The notes under the pieces were generated by a model that had not been told where the DNA came from, made no database searches, and was given only the letters and a program-made list of their open reading frames with translations. From the NCBI GenBank assembly GCA_020055645.1, contig CM034546.1:138343875-138407874 (forward strand): a stretch of 64,000 nucleotides of DNA, given 5' to 3'. Source of the stretch: Tomocerus qinae (lineage: Eukaryota; Arthropoda; Collembola; Entomobryomorpha; Tomoceridae). Shown here piece after piece: positions 11,176-23,600 of this stretch (the first letter of the stretch is position 1; every line of letters starts with the position of its first letter). A program made the position numbers and the translations under genes.

Positions 11176-12380
11176 CACCACGGCCGTCGAAGCCTGTACA
11201 TCAACTTCCAGCCATCAACCCCACTTCTACGATGATCACCAAACAAACCATCTCTCCAACCAAACCCTTAAGCTATAATTCTCATTTCCAAATCAACAAT
11301 CCAAATTCCACAACCCACTCCTTATACCAAATTCTACAACCCACTCCTTAATCCAAATTCCACAAGCCACTCCTTAATCCAAATTCCACAAGCCACTCCT
11401 TAATCCAAATCCCACAACCCAATCTCTTTTCAAATAATTTACAGCCTACCACTCATTTTTATCAACACACAAAATCCTCAGACCATTCTAGTCTAACATC
11501 TATCATCACATCATCACACTTGAATTCCTCAATCATCTGACGCTTCTTCACACCATCATCCGATGTCTCCTCACTTCAGGACCTTATTTCTCGCAATATC
11601 TGGATCTCAAGCCTCTTCACATCATCACCTCACGTCTCTTCACATCATCACCTCACGTCTCCTCACATCATTCTCTCCACTTCTTTAAATTATAGCTTCC
11701 CAGCATCGACTCATCCACGTCTATGTAATATGTAATCCTACGTATTCCCCTCCTTTACTATTACACTACAAGCCGCCGTAACCGACTTTCATCTACCAAC
11801 CACCTTGCATTATGGGATACAGCCATCTTCAAAGCCCATTCCAGTATTCATTCATCACCAAAGCCAATCTCTGCGTTATTCGCAAGGCCAACCTTTGGCT
11901 CCACTACCCCATCCCCATTTCCATTGGAAAAATAATTTTGTTTTTATTACCACAAAAGCCACATTACTGCCGACACCGGATCCTCGTAATGATTAATTAA
12001 CGGCTTTTTTTTTACCGATTGAATTTTATACCAATTTCTATTTTCCTCCGTTTCCGCCTCAAAAGTATCCCTCGCCAGCCTCAGCTCCAAATGACGCAAA
12101 CTGCCAACCTTCCTATTACCATTTCCCATTTGCCCCGGTCTACGGACGGGTAGTCGCACTAGTTTTATTGCTTCTCATGACACAACGTTCTCATCGCTGG
12201 ATCGACATTTTTATAAGAAAAACGCTGACACCAAAAGATCAAAGGTCCAAATTGTTAAACAACACATTGTATCCGTTCCTTTATCTCTTCATTCCATTTT
12301 TGTCCTATGCCAACATTCACTTTTGTCACTCATTTCGATCCTCATTTCTGTACTTATTGCCGTGTCCTTTATTTTTCATC

Positions 12381-13217
12381 ATGGAACATTGTAATGAGTA
12401 CCGCCACCGTTTACGATGGAACCTTAGAAGGGACCAGAACGAGATTGAGAGAAATGTTCTTCTCAATCTAAGAAGGGAAGCAGAGCTAAATCAGACTGTA
12501 AACCGCCCGCAAGTAGCCCTCTTCCCCATTTTGTCCTGTTTTTGTTCGACTAAGTTTCCGTCCCGTTGGGTGTTGCCGTGCCGTTCTGAAACTTTCCCCA
12601 AAATTTCATGTGGCCACCATGCCCACCTCCGCTGCCTGGTCCAAGTTGCCCACAACCAGCCCGATTCACCCAAATGTCCTATCTGTTTCCTGGATTTTAC
12701 TTCAGTTCGCGATTCTCCTCATTCTTTTCAAGCTTATTGGGCGCGTGAATGGTTTCTGCCGCCGCCCTCCAGTACCAGATGTCTTCCGCCGCCACCACCT
12801 GGACCGTCATCATTTCATCTTCCAGTGCCATTACTATCTCCACCAATACCGTCACCGTCCCAACCACCAGTACCATCGCCACTTCCTCCATCAGGGCAAC
12901 CCTCTCGGCCACCATCAGTGTCTCCGGCCTTCGTACCCGCCAACCACCGCTCTCCGACTCGTACCCGCTGTGGGGCCTGCAAGGTCGACTTTGGCTCCAA
13001 TTCCTCGTTGCGCCGTCATCGAGCTAGTGCAAACCACCCCCAGTGTTGTGTCTGCCTGTTTTATTTTTTGTCGGATCGTCAACTCTCCCTACACGCTCCG
13101 GTCCACACTCCGTTCCCTCGCACCTGCCCCTTGTGTCCTCGTCTACATTCGACAACAAAATCCTACATGGCCCATGTTAGCCGGACGCATTCTCACCCTC
13201 CGGCTCAGCCACAGTGA
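12381..13217 (+). CDS. RING-like plus C2H2-like zinc-finger ORF carried by the LTR element
   Basis: From the ATG at 12381 (MEHCNEYRHR) the frame encodes about 278 aa; it is also open upstream to 12168. After a basic helix-like start there is a Cys/His cluster resembling a RING finger: Cys pairs, then CGHHAHLRC, then KCPIC. A long Pro/Ser-rich linker follows, then three finger-like units: CGACKVDF with a downstream His, CCVCLFYF, and CPLC-X12-H-X4-H. RING fingers usually act as ubiquitin ligases; that role here is inference. Position just before the 3' LTR is where some elements keep accessory genes. It could be a captured host gene. Confidence 0.6.
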   Translation: MEHCNEYRHRLRWNLRRDQNEIERNVLLNLRREAELNQTVNRPQVALFPILSCFCSTKFPSRWVLPCRSETFPKISCGHHAHLRCLVQVAHNQPDSPKCPICFLDFTSVRDSPHSFQAYWAREWFLPPPSSTRCLPPPPPGPSSFHLPVPLLSPPIPSPSQPPVPSPLPPSGQPSRPPSVSPAFVPANHRSPTRTRCGACKVDFGSNSSLRRHRASANHPQCCVCLFYFLSDRQLSLHAPVHTPFPRTCPLCPRLHSTTKSYMAHVSRTHSHPPAQPQ

Positions 13218-13315
13218 TCTTCCTCGTTGTCTTCTCTTCTCTGTTGTGCCTTGATTAGTTCCCTAGCCTGATTTTTTTATGGCTTTTGATGGAACAAAAG
13301 CTGCAGTGTCGGTCA

Positions 13316-13835
13316 TGTAACCATGGAGGTTACCAGCCACGGCATTCTCCCTCTCCCCCCGATTACTTCATCATCTGATAATCTTTCATGTCATTACTTA
13401 TGTACTTAATCTAAATACTTAATAATTGTGACATGGTCACGTTAATGTTATTACTAACTCAATAACTCAATATATATTATAAAATATTATTGCTCTTATA
13501 TTATTCTTCTTTAAGTAGTGTTATATAGTTTGTAGGCTTTAAGTGTTATCCATTCAGCAGATTCTGAAATGCCGAAGGATGTTGTATTTAACAAACAATA
13601 ATAATATTAAGATGTTAAACATTTTTAAGGAACTAATAAAAAGAGCTCCACTCAGCCTTTCTCGAGAGTGACGAGCAGAACACCAAACCATCTTTACTTT
13701 TCTTAATCATTTATAACACGCTCCTACAGTCCACTGTCCACTGAGACTATCCGACTGCAACTATACCCCCATACATACACACTACGCCCAGTCTTTTAAC
13801 TCCCAAAAACTTTAACATAAAAAGCCAGCGTCACA
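13316..13835 (+). repeat. Right LTR (520 bp)
   Basis: Same sequence as the left LTR; followed by the GTAG target duplication. A weak purine run lies about 30 bp before it. Confidence 0.92.
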
Positions 13836-14870
13836 GTAGTTTCAAAAAAAGGATCCTTATTAGCTCTTTTATGTACCACATTTCACGCCATAGTATATTT
13901 TTGTGTTCGTTTCAATGAAGTTGGTGGTAAGTAATTCCAGTTTGTTTCATTACAGAATCTTTATCTGGACGTTGTTTATAATAATGTTTCTTCAAGGTTT
14001 AGAGACATTTTTACGTAATAAAGTGATGTAATGTACAGTCACTTGGGGTTACTTTGCTTTTTAGGTGTAACTTTGTTTATATACCTTTAAAGTTTAAAAA
14101 GTAAACGGAAATGTTGATTCGCTTCAAAATAATGCATTCAGTAGATAAAAATTTTGTTTGCGACAATAATACAACATTTAAAACTTTAGCGAATGTTATC
14201 ACCTAAAAAATATTTTGGAAAAAATCTAGATTCCAAAACTTTTTCAAACCGCGGGAGCAGCCCACAGATTTATATAATTTATAACCAACAACTTAATAAC
14301 TGATAGATTGGGAAGAAGTTATCTTTGCTTAAAGCAAAGGTTTGTTTGAAAGTTTTGGTAACTGCTTTAACATATATATCTTAACTTAGCCCTTAATTGT
14401 TAGGTCAATAGAATTAGAAAAAAGATAGAAGGGACATTCAGTCCGCTTATGTTATAAGCTTTTTCATCGTGTGCAGTGCACAGTGCGAAATATGGCTTGA
14501 ATGAATTCACCACCTCTGTCGCAGCAGCAGCAGCTAGATAACCTTTAGAATATAACATTAGATAAGGCCAGAGAATTCTCACTTTTTGGAACTTTGAAAT
14601 TTTAGAGGGTCTTAAAAATTTCTGAATATAACAATATTTAAAAAAATATTTTTTCTAGTTTTATATTTGTAGATGTTATTCAAAAATGTTTGTCCTCAAA
14701 TGATTATATTTTACGATATACTCGTCGATTCGAAGCAATGCAAAAAAAGAGTCGCAGATATACAATAAATAATATTAATAACGCGTAATGAAAGTATGTT
14801 CGCATTACTTGTCGATTGAACTGTTCATTGTTACTACTAATCTAAATCAGTTTTCAAATTAAAACATTCC
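13836..14870. other. Region upstream of the astacin exons
   Basis: The first recognised astacin exon follows a splice acceptor (ATTCCAG at 14866-14872), so an upstream exon is likely here. A candidate starts at 13915 (ATGAAGTTGGTG before GTAAGT, followed by a hydrophobic frame containing IFIWTLFIIMFLQG). I cannot decide it from sequence alone. Nothing else was seen. Confidence 0.35.
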
Positions 14871-14880
14871 AGGCTTGAAA

Positions 14881-16622
14881 ATGAGTTTTATCAAGGACGC
14901 CTCAATTCCTAAGAGAAATTACAATGACGTCAAAGAAAATTTTGAGCATGCCAATCCATTACAGAGAAGTAGATTTAAATATAAATTATGGAAGAAAACG
15001 GGCATTCCTATGTTCTACCATTCTAAGGATTTTGGACCCGATAATGATGGTAGCGCAAAGTCATTAAAATGGCAAAAAAATAAAATATCCACCTCACAGG
15101 CAGTCAACTAACTAGGCCTATTAATAATTTCTCAATTGGTTTTCAGTTGACGCAGAAAAATTCAACGTTTGTCTTATAAGAAAAAGTTTCGAACTTGTTA
15201 AAAAGTACGCCTGTTTACCAATGGTGTTTGTTCATGTTGGTCCGGAATGTAAACCCCCGGCTAATACTGTACGTTGTGTACAAAACTCCACAAAATATTC
15301 AGCCAGAGTGAGAGAACAAGGAATGAATCCCGACGACATGGATGAAATCATCTGGGTACAGCACTATCAACCTGACTGTTGGTCCGCGATTGGCCTTGAC
15401 CCTGACGCAAGAGGTCAACAGGTAACCTAAAACATTTTCAACATTTCCATCCTAAAAATATAAATTCCCTTTCAATTTGGTACTAGAAATGAAATAAATC
15501 CATTTTTGTGTTGAATACATTTGTCGTCATCTACAGTAAGAAATGTAATTTTAATTTATTTACCGGCCTTAATAATATCGCGAAGTAATTGCACGCCTTA
15601 AAGTATTTATTATAATTTTGCAGATTTTAAATCTGGGAAAATATTGCATGGATTTAAGTAAGTTATTTTATTCAAAATAATCTTTCATCTACAGTTGTAT
15701 AATATTTTACAAGATGTCATTATTAATGCCCTTCACTACGCACTACGCATCATAATATTTATTAAGCCTTAGTAAAATACTAATTCTTTCCAATTAGATT
15801 TTCAAGGAATTTCCAATGCTTGACATTGAGGACAATCCTAATAATGTATACTATCATGGTTTCTAAATTCAAATGTTTTTGATTTTTTGTTACGATTGCA
15901 GGTCTCATTGTTCATGAGATGATACATGCCTTGGGCTTCGTCCATGAACATATGCGAAAGGACAGGGATGAGAACATTGAAATTTTTAGAGACCAAATCG
16001 AAGAAGGTTAAACTTAAAAATGCTGCCAAATAATAATTAAATTGTGTCTATTAACAATTTCTCCGGTTCAATAATTTTCGGAGTCATTATTTTACTCATT
16101 TTGTTTTATGCATTAGTATATTAAATTAAAAATTTTCCAATACATTATTTATTTTTGTACAGGAGGGTATGGAAATTTTGAACAATGGCTGGCTAAAACT
16201 AAGGATTTTGGCCCATATGACATAGAAAGTATAATGCAATACGATCGAAACGCGTTTTCAAAAGATGAACATGCTGTTACAATGGCATCGAAAGTAATAA
16301 ATATTATTTTCCATGAAATGAGACTTTTCTGTAAAATAGTTATAATATTATGTACAGAGTCTTCATCAAAATGGAAATTAGTACTTTGCTAGTTTTTCAT
16401 TTTCTATTTCAGAATAAAACTCTGGAAAAATTTAAAAACCGTACATATGCCGCACATGTGGAGCATCATTTTGGAAAGCTGGACGTGTTATCATTTGGTG
16501 ATAAGATTAAAATCCGCTCGGTGAAAATCTCAGGGAAAATCTTATTTTTTTATTTAAAAAGGGAGCTTTTTGGTGACTTTGTGGGATTTTTTTCAAAAAT
16601 GGAGTCTTTCATTGTTCCCTGA
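14881..16622 (+). CDS. Astacin-family zinc metalloprotease, C-terminus replaced by a Helitron
   Basis: Exons 14881-15049, 15147-15421, 15624-15657, 15902-16006, 16163-16293 and 16413-16622 join in frame (307 aa from this ATG). Motifs in order: the zinc site HEMIHALGFVHEHMRKD (HEXXHXXGXXHE), a Tyr/Met-turn stretch SIMQYDR, and cysteines of the catalytic domain before and after. Astacins are secreted or membrane peptidases in digestion, hatching and matrix turnover. The family's signal and propeptide exons are not clearly seen upstream. The last exon runs into Helitron copy C at about 16523: residues after KIRSV, and the stop codon, are transposon sequence. The usual end of the catalytic domain (a Tyr and nearby residues) is therefore lost or altered. 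It could be active, reduced or dying. Confidence 0.82.
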
Positions 16623-16862
16623 ATTTGATGCTACGATCTACAGTTATTATTTTGTTGCAGGAAATTCCTTTTTATCAGGAAGTTGGGGCTGCAGCTAATT
16701 TCACCAAACACAAGATAATAAAAGTATATTAATTTAAATATTTAAATTTACGAAGGTGACATAATAACCTAATAGGTTGTTTTCGAAATTGTTATTACTG
16801 TGATGGCTGACCTGCTGAATTTCTCTTGAGTGCTAGGTTGGCCCCGTAGCTGGGTTCACTAG
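16523..16862 (+). mobile_element. Helitron-like element, copy C (5'-truncated)
   Basis: Aligns to the last third of copies A and B and ends GGGTTCACTAG before T. The 5' part is absent. It supplies the last 33 codons of the astacin reading frame and its stop, and an AATAAA at about 16713 that may end the transcript. Confidence 0.75.
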
Positions 16863-17744
16863 TATAATCATATAATTATTGGAATGGAATTCTGGGCGCG
16901 GATTAGAGGGCAGGCGACAGCCTGCCATCCCGCGTGCAGGTTTCAATCCACGAGGTTAGAGCGTCAACGCATGCGCCCCCGAGTATATGAAATATAATTA
17001 CAAATTTATATGATTTTCAAAAGGAATGCCAAGAGGTATGCAATTTAATGAAGCGGTACCGTGAATAGTGAATAGTATGAACTCATGGTCGGAAAATGCG
17101 AACTAAAAGTTATACAAATCAGAAACTAATTGGAAGGAATGTTCTTCGTAGACAGAGAACCAACACAAGGAAAGTTTTATGTAAAGAAAACTACCTATGT
17201 TTGATTTTACTGAATATTGCAAAGGTATATCAACTTTTATAGCAAAAAACTCGGACTATTGGAATGACTAATGTATAAATGTTAGTTGGCCAATAATAAT
17301 AATAATATTCACTAATTTACTATTCATAGTATCGTTTCATGAAATCCCTTGGAATGGCTTTTGAAAACCATAAAATTTGCTCATGAAAATCTGTAATTTT
17401 ATTGGCTAAGGACAAAAATATTCCATCAATTAAATAAAGTGAACATTGACACGCGCTTTAGATGTTATGTTTGAAGTTGAATTGCATATTACAAAATATT
17501 TTAAAGATGGATAAAGCCTCATGATGAAAATTGAATCTGAAAATTGTAGTGCACACGCGCATAACACTTTTTGAAGACAAATTCCCTGCAAACATAAAAA
17601 TTCTAAATGCTGCGTCACAGTTCTTGGCAAATGGCAAAATATGAAGAGTCAGAGGTACGCCACTTCACATCAACATGACCTTAGCTATGAACTTTGTTCG
17701 AGCACCGATATTCTATGTTGAAGAGAATCAAGTGTCTTTTAGTT
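16863..17744. other. Intergenic stretch with a hairpin and B-box-like string
   Basis: At 16905-16925 there is a GGGCAGGC/GCCTGCC hairpin followed by GGTTTCAATCC, like a pol III B box. The rest is AT-rich with no supportable gene. Confidence 0.3.
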
Positions 17745-18013
17745 TTTCATTCACTTACCCTGTCAGAGGGTGACTGTAACCAACTTAGTAATGTCCTTCA
17801 AGTTTTCTGATTTTGAATGAGGTATTACATGATTTTGTGGGATAAGTAGAACGAAATTTAGGTCATTTTTGTTGTTTTAAAGTTTTTACCCACTTCCCTT
17901 GTAAGGGGATGACTGTGACTTAATATTGTCCTCTGAATTTTTCTGATGTCAAACGAGGTATCACACGGCTTTGTACAACACGCCGAACGGTAGTTACGTC
18001 AATTTTTTATTTT
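17745..18013. repeat. Two degenerate tandem copies of a roughly 125-bp unit
   Basis: Both halves contain CAC(T)TNCCCT, then RGGGTGACTGT or GGGGATGACTGTG, then GAGGTATYACA and a motif near ACGNNATTTAGGTCA. Copies are diverged. They lead directly into the 34-bp satellite. Confidence 0.5.
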
Positions 18014-18017
18014 AAAA

Positions 18018-18171
18018 ATGGATATTGGCTTTTTCGTGCACCAAACAAAAAAAGTATATTGGCTTTTTCCTGCACCAAACAAAAAATGGATATTGGCTTT
18101 TTCGTGCACCAAACAAAAAATGGATATTGGCTTTTTCGTGCACCAAACAAAAAATGGATATTAGCTTTTTC
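18018..18171 (+). repeat. 34-bp satellite, about 4.5 copies
   Basis: The unit starts ATGGATATTGGCTTTTTCGT and continues GCACCAAACAAAAA; copies start at 18018, 18052, 18086, 18120 and 18154. The same unit (with GGATATAGG) forms a second array at the end of the window, 46 kb away. Open frames in it are by-products. Confidence 0.9.
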
Positions 18172-18339
18172 GTTCCTTCAAGGACGATATTTATATTATG
18201 TATTAAATATTCAGTGAAAGCATAGTGAAAAGATATAATTTAAACCACATCATTTAGTACAACCACTAATTAGTAATTAAGAATATGCCAATTTACTTGG
18301 CATATTCTTACTACTTAAATTTAATTTTCATCATTTTTT

Positions 18340-18447
18340 ACTATTATGCCATTTACCATAACTTATGGGTAGTGGTGTTCAACGTTAAATACCATTAACA
18401 ATAAATTGTCAATTTTGATAAAATGGTAAATGGTATTTTGTACACTG
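18340..18447. mobile_element. Partial hAT-type MITE (right end)
   Basis: Shares ACGTTAAATACCATTAA and the terminus GGTATTTTGTACACTG with the full copy at 33631-34236. The left end is not recognised. A 14-bp perfect inverted repeat (TAAGAATATGCCAA, 18276-18308) lies just to its left. Confidence 0.55.
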
Positions 18448-20690
18448 GGAATACCATTTCAGGAAGATAATCAATCAATCAAAAGTGTCTGTGCTGGCAG
18501 ATTTATATCAATGGCAGAATTTAGCATGAACCGAGTCAGATCAATGATATGATTCTATTCTATCAACTATATGTAATCAAGATTATCTCATCATACACTA
18601 CCACGAAATTTATTATAGTGTTCCCTTTCTCCATTATGGTATATGATTTTCGCAATGTCTAAGAAACGAGAAAGTCACGCCAGACGACCGTTCTACCTGA
18701 GGAAAGGGTTGGGTCTTTTTCCTGCGGTTGCACTAAAAATAGCCTTAATTTAGTCGGTAGCCTGTACAGCGTTGCCGTGTTTTATCTACGTATTTCAACT
18801 GTCAAGTGCTAGTTTAAGTGCTAGCAACTCAGTAACATATAATATTTTGTGTGTATTACTTTAAGTCTGTATGGTACAAAGTACAACTAATGTTACACGC
18901 ATTAAAAAGCCAATTTAGTGTCTATCACATACGTTTATTGCATAGCAATGATTAATATTACTCTAAACATATATACATTTGCAAAATCGAAAGATCAACT
19001 AGTTTTCGCTTAACTTGCAATAGAAAGATATGCATTATAAACTTAATTAACAGCTAAATTAGTTAACTTTTAAACGTGGATATATTTAATTTTCGCACTA
19101 CATCTAACCACTTTGCTGAACTACAAAAACTACTATAAAACTAATATACTAATTATACTAATATAATGTTATTACTTGACCCTATTTTAGTACCCTTGGG
19201 ACTTTTTCTCCCACCCAACTGAATATTTAATCTATTAACTTGAGTGAGCGGAGCCGAAACAGACATTGTTAAACTTTACCTCAAACCTGTTTATCAAAAA
19301 TTAGTAAACCGAGGTGCACTAAAAATTATCCGAACCGATCCAAAGCTTATTAGTTTACAAACTGTTTTGCATTGAAGAAAAAATTCTAAATTCTAGCGAA
19401 CTTCAATGTATATTATAAATATAGCTATAATTAAACACCCTTATAATAGTCCATTTGTAGGCTTATAAAATTGAACCACAAAATTTGAACGGAATCATTG
19501 GCCCCATATATTTTGACCTAAGCTAACCCCTTTTATCGATATGATGCATTTCCGAATCAGAGTGGTTTAAATGTGCACTCCATTTGTACCAAAACGTTTA
19601 TTTACCTATTATATTCAACGCTCCACAATATTATATGTAATAGCTGACCTGTTTTTATACTAAAACCATAAAATCACATATTATGTATACTTCTATACTT
19701 TGTGAATTTTATGAATGATTGCCCGATAATATCCTCCTACTGTTACAAAGCAGTGTATTTTGTATTGGTCCAGTTTGCATTTTACATCAATAATTGTTTC
19801 TGTGTTAGTAGTAACGATTATCCCACAATCTAAAAGTAAACATTCTCCATTAAATATTCCAACAGACCTCACATTTTCTCCGAAATATCTCCAATCATTT
19901 TCTGTAGGTTATGTGTATTAAATGGGAACAGGACTATCAGATTTTAATTGATGTGCCCCAATCAATGCCTTTTAAGACTTTAGAGTCGGTTTGACCATGC
20001 AGAATTTTATATCGCATTTCCAATATTCTGCACAACTTTTGTTATTGATACTAAATGCTCTTTCTTTCCTGGATATTTTTATAGCCTGCTGCCTTTATGG
20101 CTATGAACTCACAACAATAAAATTCTTGCCTAAAACAAACTGTTTCCTTTCATGGCATGTAAATTTAATGCTGCTTGGCTTATATTCATTCATTTATATA
20201 GTAGTATGGTATGGTACAATGTGTCAACAAATCTGTCAGTGTTATTTGGGACTTGGCTGAAAAATGAAGCCAAGGAATTAAATTAGAGGATACTTTATGT
20301 CCCTGTCCTGAATGGTTATTATTCTTATTATTCAGTTTTTCAACCACATTCAGGATCCTGTCAGTGAAAAAAGTGCACTAGTGTCTATTGTCTTGTTAGA
20401 AATATTTTGTTATTTTTTTTCTGCTTTGCTTAATTTACCTTTATTCCGTATGCAAATATTCCACTTATTATAAGTTTATATTACAAAAAGCATTATCCAG
20501 CCAAAGCGAATCTAAAATTAGTCTAATCCAATATAAATTTACATAAATACATACTACACCCGAGAATTCGTCGGCTATGGGCTGTGCAGCGGCGATTGTT
20601 TTCTAGGAACATAATAATAATATACGTGTAATTCGGGAAGAGAGGAATGGGTGATTAGAAGTTCCACTGAAATTGAGTAGCTCTGTTAAA
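18448..20690. other. Long intergenic region and nompC upstream region
   Basis: AT-rich, with no exon, RNA gene or repeat that I can support. The last few hundred bases must include the nompC promoter and 5' UTR; no TATA box or initiator is convincing. Confidence 0.35.
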
Positions 20691-23600
20691 ATGTTAAATT
20701 ACCCGACTGAATTTCCTCCCAAGTCCAAGATCCCAGTGCCGTCGTCTCTATTTGTCACACATCCCGATTTCTTTGATGATCTAGGCTATCAAGTGTTCTG
20801 CGATGAAAATATCCCGACCCCGTTAGGTTCGAAGGCTAAGACTCATAGCCAAAAATCTTTCGTTCATAGCTCACTCCCTCGCTCTAGTCGAGATATACAA
20901 AATGCTGCTGCACTACGGTACTACAAAGGAATTTCGCCCGAACGATACACCAGAAATACAAAATCACCAAATAAATGCCCTAAATACGCTGCAGAAAACG
21001 CTCCAGATGTCATGGAATGGGAGTTTAGGAAATACGATAACACAGAGTCTCTGTCTCTGGAGAGCTGTTACTCTTCCAAGTCTAGGTCTAAAGATTCCAG
21101 TAGAATTCCCATCCAAAAGTCTCGTTCTACCACCAACATTAAAGAAATTGCTACTGCAGAATTTAACGTCCCTGAAACAGCTAATCCTGACGTCATTCAT
21201 GTAAAAGTGCCTGGAGAGCGAGGTCGAAAGGAGAGACTCAGCAGAAGACGGACAATCGAATCTCCCAAAGAGGCTACCGACTTCGAAACTAGAAATGGCG
21301 GGAGTGGGGAACGGAGACGGGTTAGCAGAGACGATGTCGGTAGCAAAAAGGCGAAAAGAAGTCAATCTGATGGACGAAACAATTCTCCTTCCAAATTACA
21401 TACTGAGAGAGTTATCAAAACTGGTCCTCCAGCTTCGCATAATTCCCCAACCACACCTGACTCGAAAAATAAAGTCAAAATAAACCAGAAAATGTCAAAG
21501 CAGAAAACTACTGAGACCCCAGACGAAAGTCGTAAGGGGACTAAAACAAAAGGGAAAGGGGCGGAGGTAGTTGGGACTTCTAAAGGAAGACTGAAATCGC
21601 CGCCGGGGACTGAAGAAAATGGTTCGGGAGCTTCCGAGGCTCTTACAAAAAATAAGACTTCTATATCTGAAGCATCTTCAACAAAAGTTAGTGACACTCA
21701 AACGAAGACAGAAGATTTGAAAAAAAATGCAGGGATAAAACGCGATGGAAAAATGGCGAATCCTGTGTCTGGGGTTAAAGATGGGAAGAAGAAAGTCACG
21801 ACGGCCGGGTCTGCGGCTGGAGGTGCCGCTACTGCTGGAGTTCCTCCTTTTAAAAAATCTGCCAATGAGTCCTCTAAAGATCAATCGACAATTTTGGCAG
21901 ATATAGATTTGCCTGGACAGGAAACGGGAAAGCCATCCGATGAGATGAAAGTTTTCAATGCCCAGGACTTTCTACAGATGTGTCAGACATTTGACTGGAA
22001 TGGGGTTGAGGAAGCCATTAGGATATGTGAAAAGGAAGCAGTCCTTAGCGAATCGGAGAATACGAAGCCCTTGGCTCTCATTAAGGATCCGGTAATTAGT
22101 TTTAGTTATTTTCATTCCATTCAGACAAGTAAAATCTCAAAATTCTTATATTAGTTCGAACTGAGTGTGATAGTTATCCATACAAAACAAATTTTAAATA
22201 AAACTTGTCCGTTCTACTTGAGGATTATAAAATATTTAATAATTTACTGATGCAGCTAGATAGAGATTATTTGAGTAATATTTTATAGGAGACTGATTGG
22301 ACGTCGTTGATGTACGCTGTAATAGATAATCGCATTCCTATAGCAGAAAAAATGATCGAGTTGGGATGTGACGTTGACTGTAGAAATCAGGTAAGAGCTC
22401 AAAGTAGTGTAAACTAAGTAGAATGAAAATACTCGAGTTAATTTTATTTATTATTGAAGGAAGGTCGGACCGCATTGCACATCGCGTCTCTCTACGCTCG
22501 AGACGAGATGATTCGTTTCCTAATCTCCAAAGATGCGGACGTCTCAATGCTGACTGAAGTATATAGTCACCCATTCCAAATAAAATATAACTAATTATTT
22601 TCTAAAGTGACGCCTTAATTTTTATCTTAGCCTAAAAAGCAGAGCGCGTTACATTTGGCCTGTGGTCGGCCGAGTGGAAACAGCACAGCAATACTCAAGG
22701 CCCTGCTCGAAGTTGTCCCTAAAGAAGCCAGACTTCAGAAAGATGATGTACGATATTATTTGGTCAATTTCTCTCAGCATTTGAATATTGATTTGAAGAA
22801 TTTACAGATCCTTGTACATGAATTGGAAATGTTTTTAAACAGGAGGGGAATATTCCTTTGTTTATTGCTCTGAATTCGGGATCCCGAGGTGCATGTCAGG
22901 AACTTCTCAGCAAATTGGCCCATGAACAAATTCGAGCTCATGCTGGTCCTTTTAAGGATACTCCCTTGCATATGGCTACTCGGAAACGAGATGTAGAAAT
23001 TGCTCGGATATTCGTGGATTCCAGTGCCAACGTGGACTCCAGGAACGTCAGTTCGTTTACATTACATTTATATTTATAGTAATTAATAAATTAACAAGTA
23101 AGAATTTTTGACTAATGAGCATAGGGAGAGCACCAGACACCTCTACACATAGCCTCTGCTCTTGGAGATGAGAGTCTTGCCAAGTTCTTCTATCTTTGCA
23201 AAGCCAATCCTAATTTGGTGGATAAAGAAAGTAAATCCATTTTCATTCTTCCACATCCAATCTTTATTCTTCTCCCCGAAGTTCATTTTTTATCGTTTCG
23301 TCATCCCATCGCATATTTAATTGCAACTATTTCTGTTTGGAAAGCTATAACATTTCACTGTATGTTTATTTTGTTATTCAATTGGCAAACGGAATACTGT
23401 AAGACAAAATTCACGTTTGCCATAATTGCATTTCAGATCGTACAGCAATTTATTTGGCTGCCATGAATGGCCATACAAAAATAATTGATTTACTGGCTGA
23501 CAAGTTCAAAGTGTCCGTCTTCGAGAGGACGAGAGACGGGAGTACTCTGATGCACATTGCCTCTCTTCATGGCCACCCGGAGACAGCCATGGCTCTGTTT

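Larger units (their letters stand above)
8076..13835 (+). mobile_element. Complete LTR retroelement without recognisable pol (5.76 kb)
   Basis: Two 520-bp LTRs (8076-8595, 13316-13835) begin TGTAACCATGG and end GCGTCACA; they look identical by eye. The element is flanked by a 4-bp target duplication GTAG. A primer-binding site TGGTCCTTCGAGCC starts at 8597. Inside are a tandem array (9337-9783), an ORF with a CCHC zinc knuckle (9757-10383), a Ser/Thr-rich repeat ORF (10858-11175) and an ORF with a RING-like cluster and C2H2-like fingers (12381-13217). No protease, RT, RNase H or integrase was recognised in 4.7 kb of interior. Inference: a non-autonomous element mobilised by a partner, inserted very recently. 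Treated as a fossil; family unassigned. Confidence 0.88.

Noticed and set aside
12610-13254. Alternative 214-codon frame over the RING/C2H2 ORF
   Set aside because: Shadow frame; the Cys/His spacing is only sensible in the other frame.
16890-16985. tRNA gene or SINE around a GGTTTCAATCC B box
   Set aside because: No consistent A box and no cloverleaf on either strand.
18018-18225. ORF reading through the 34-bp satellite, and similar ORFs at 63680-64000
   Set aside because: Repeat-driven open frames on both strands; no gene signal.
19991-20260. Hydrophobic 89-codon ORF that could be a receptor exon
   Set aside because: No family motif, no clear splice partners; AT-rich DNA often gives hydrophobic frames.
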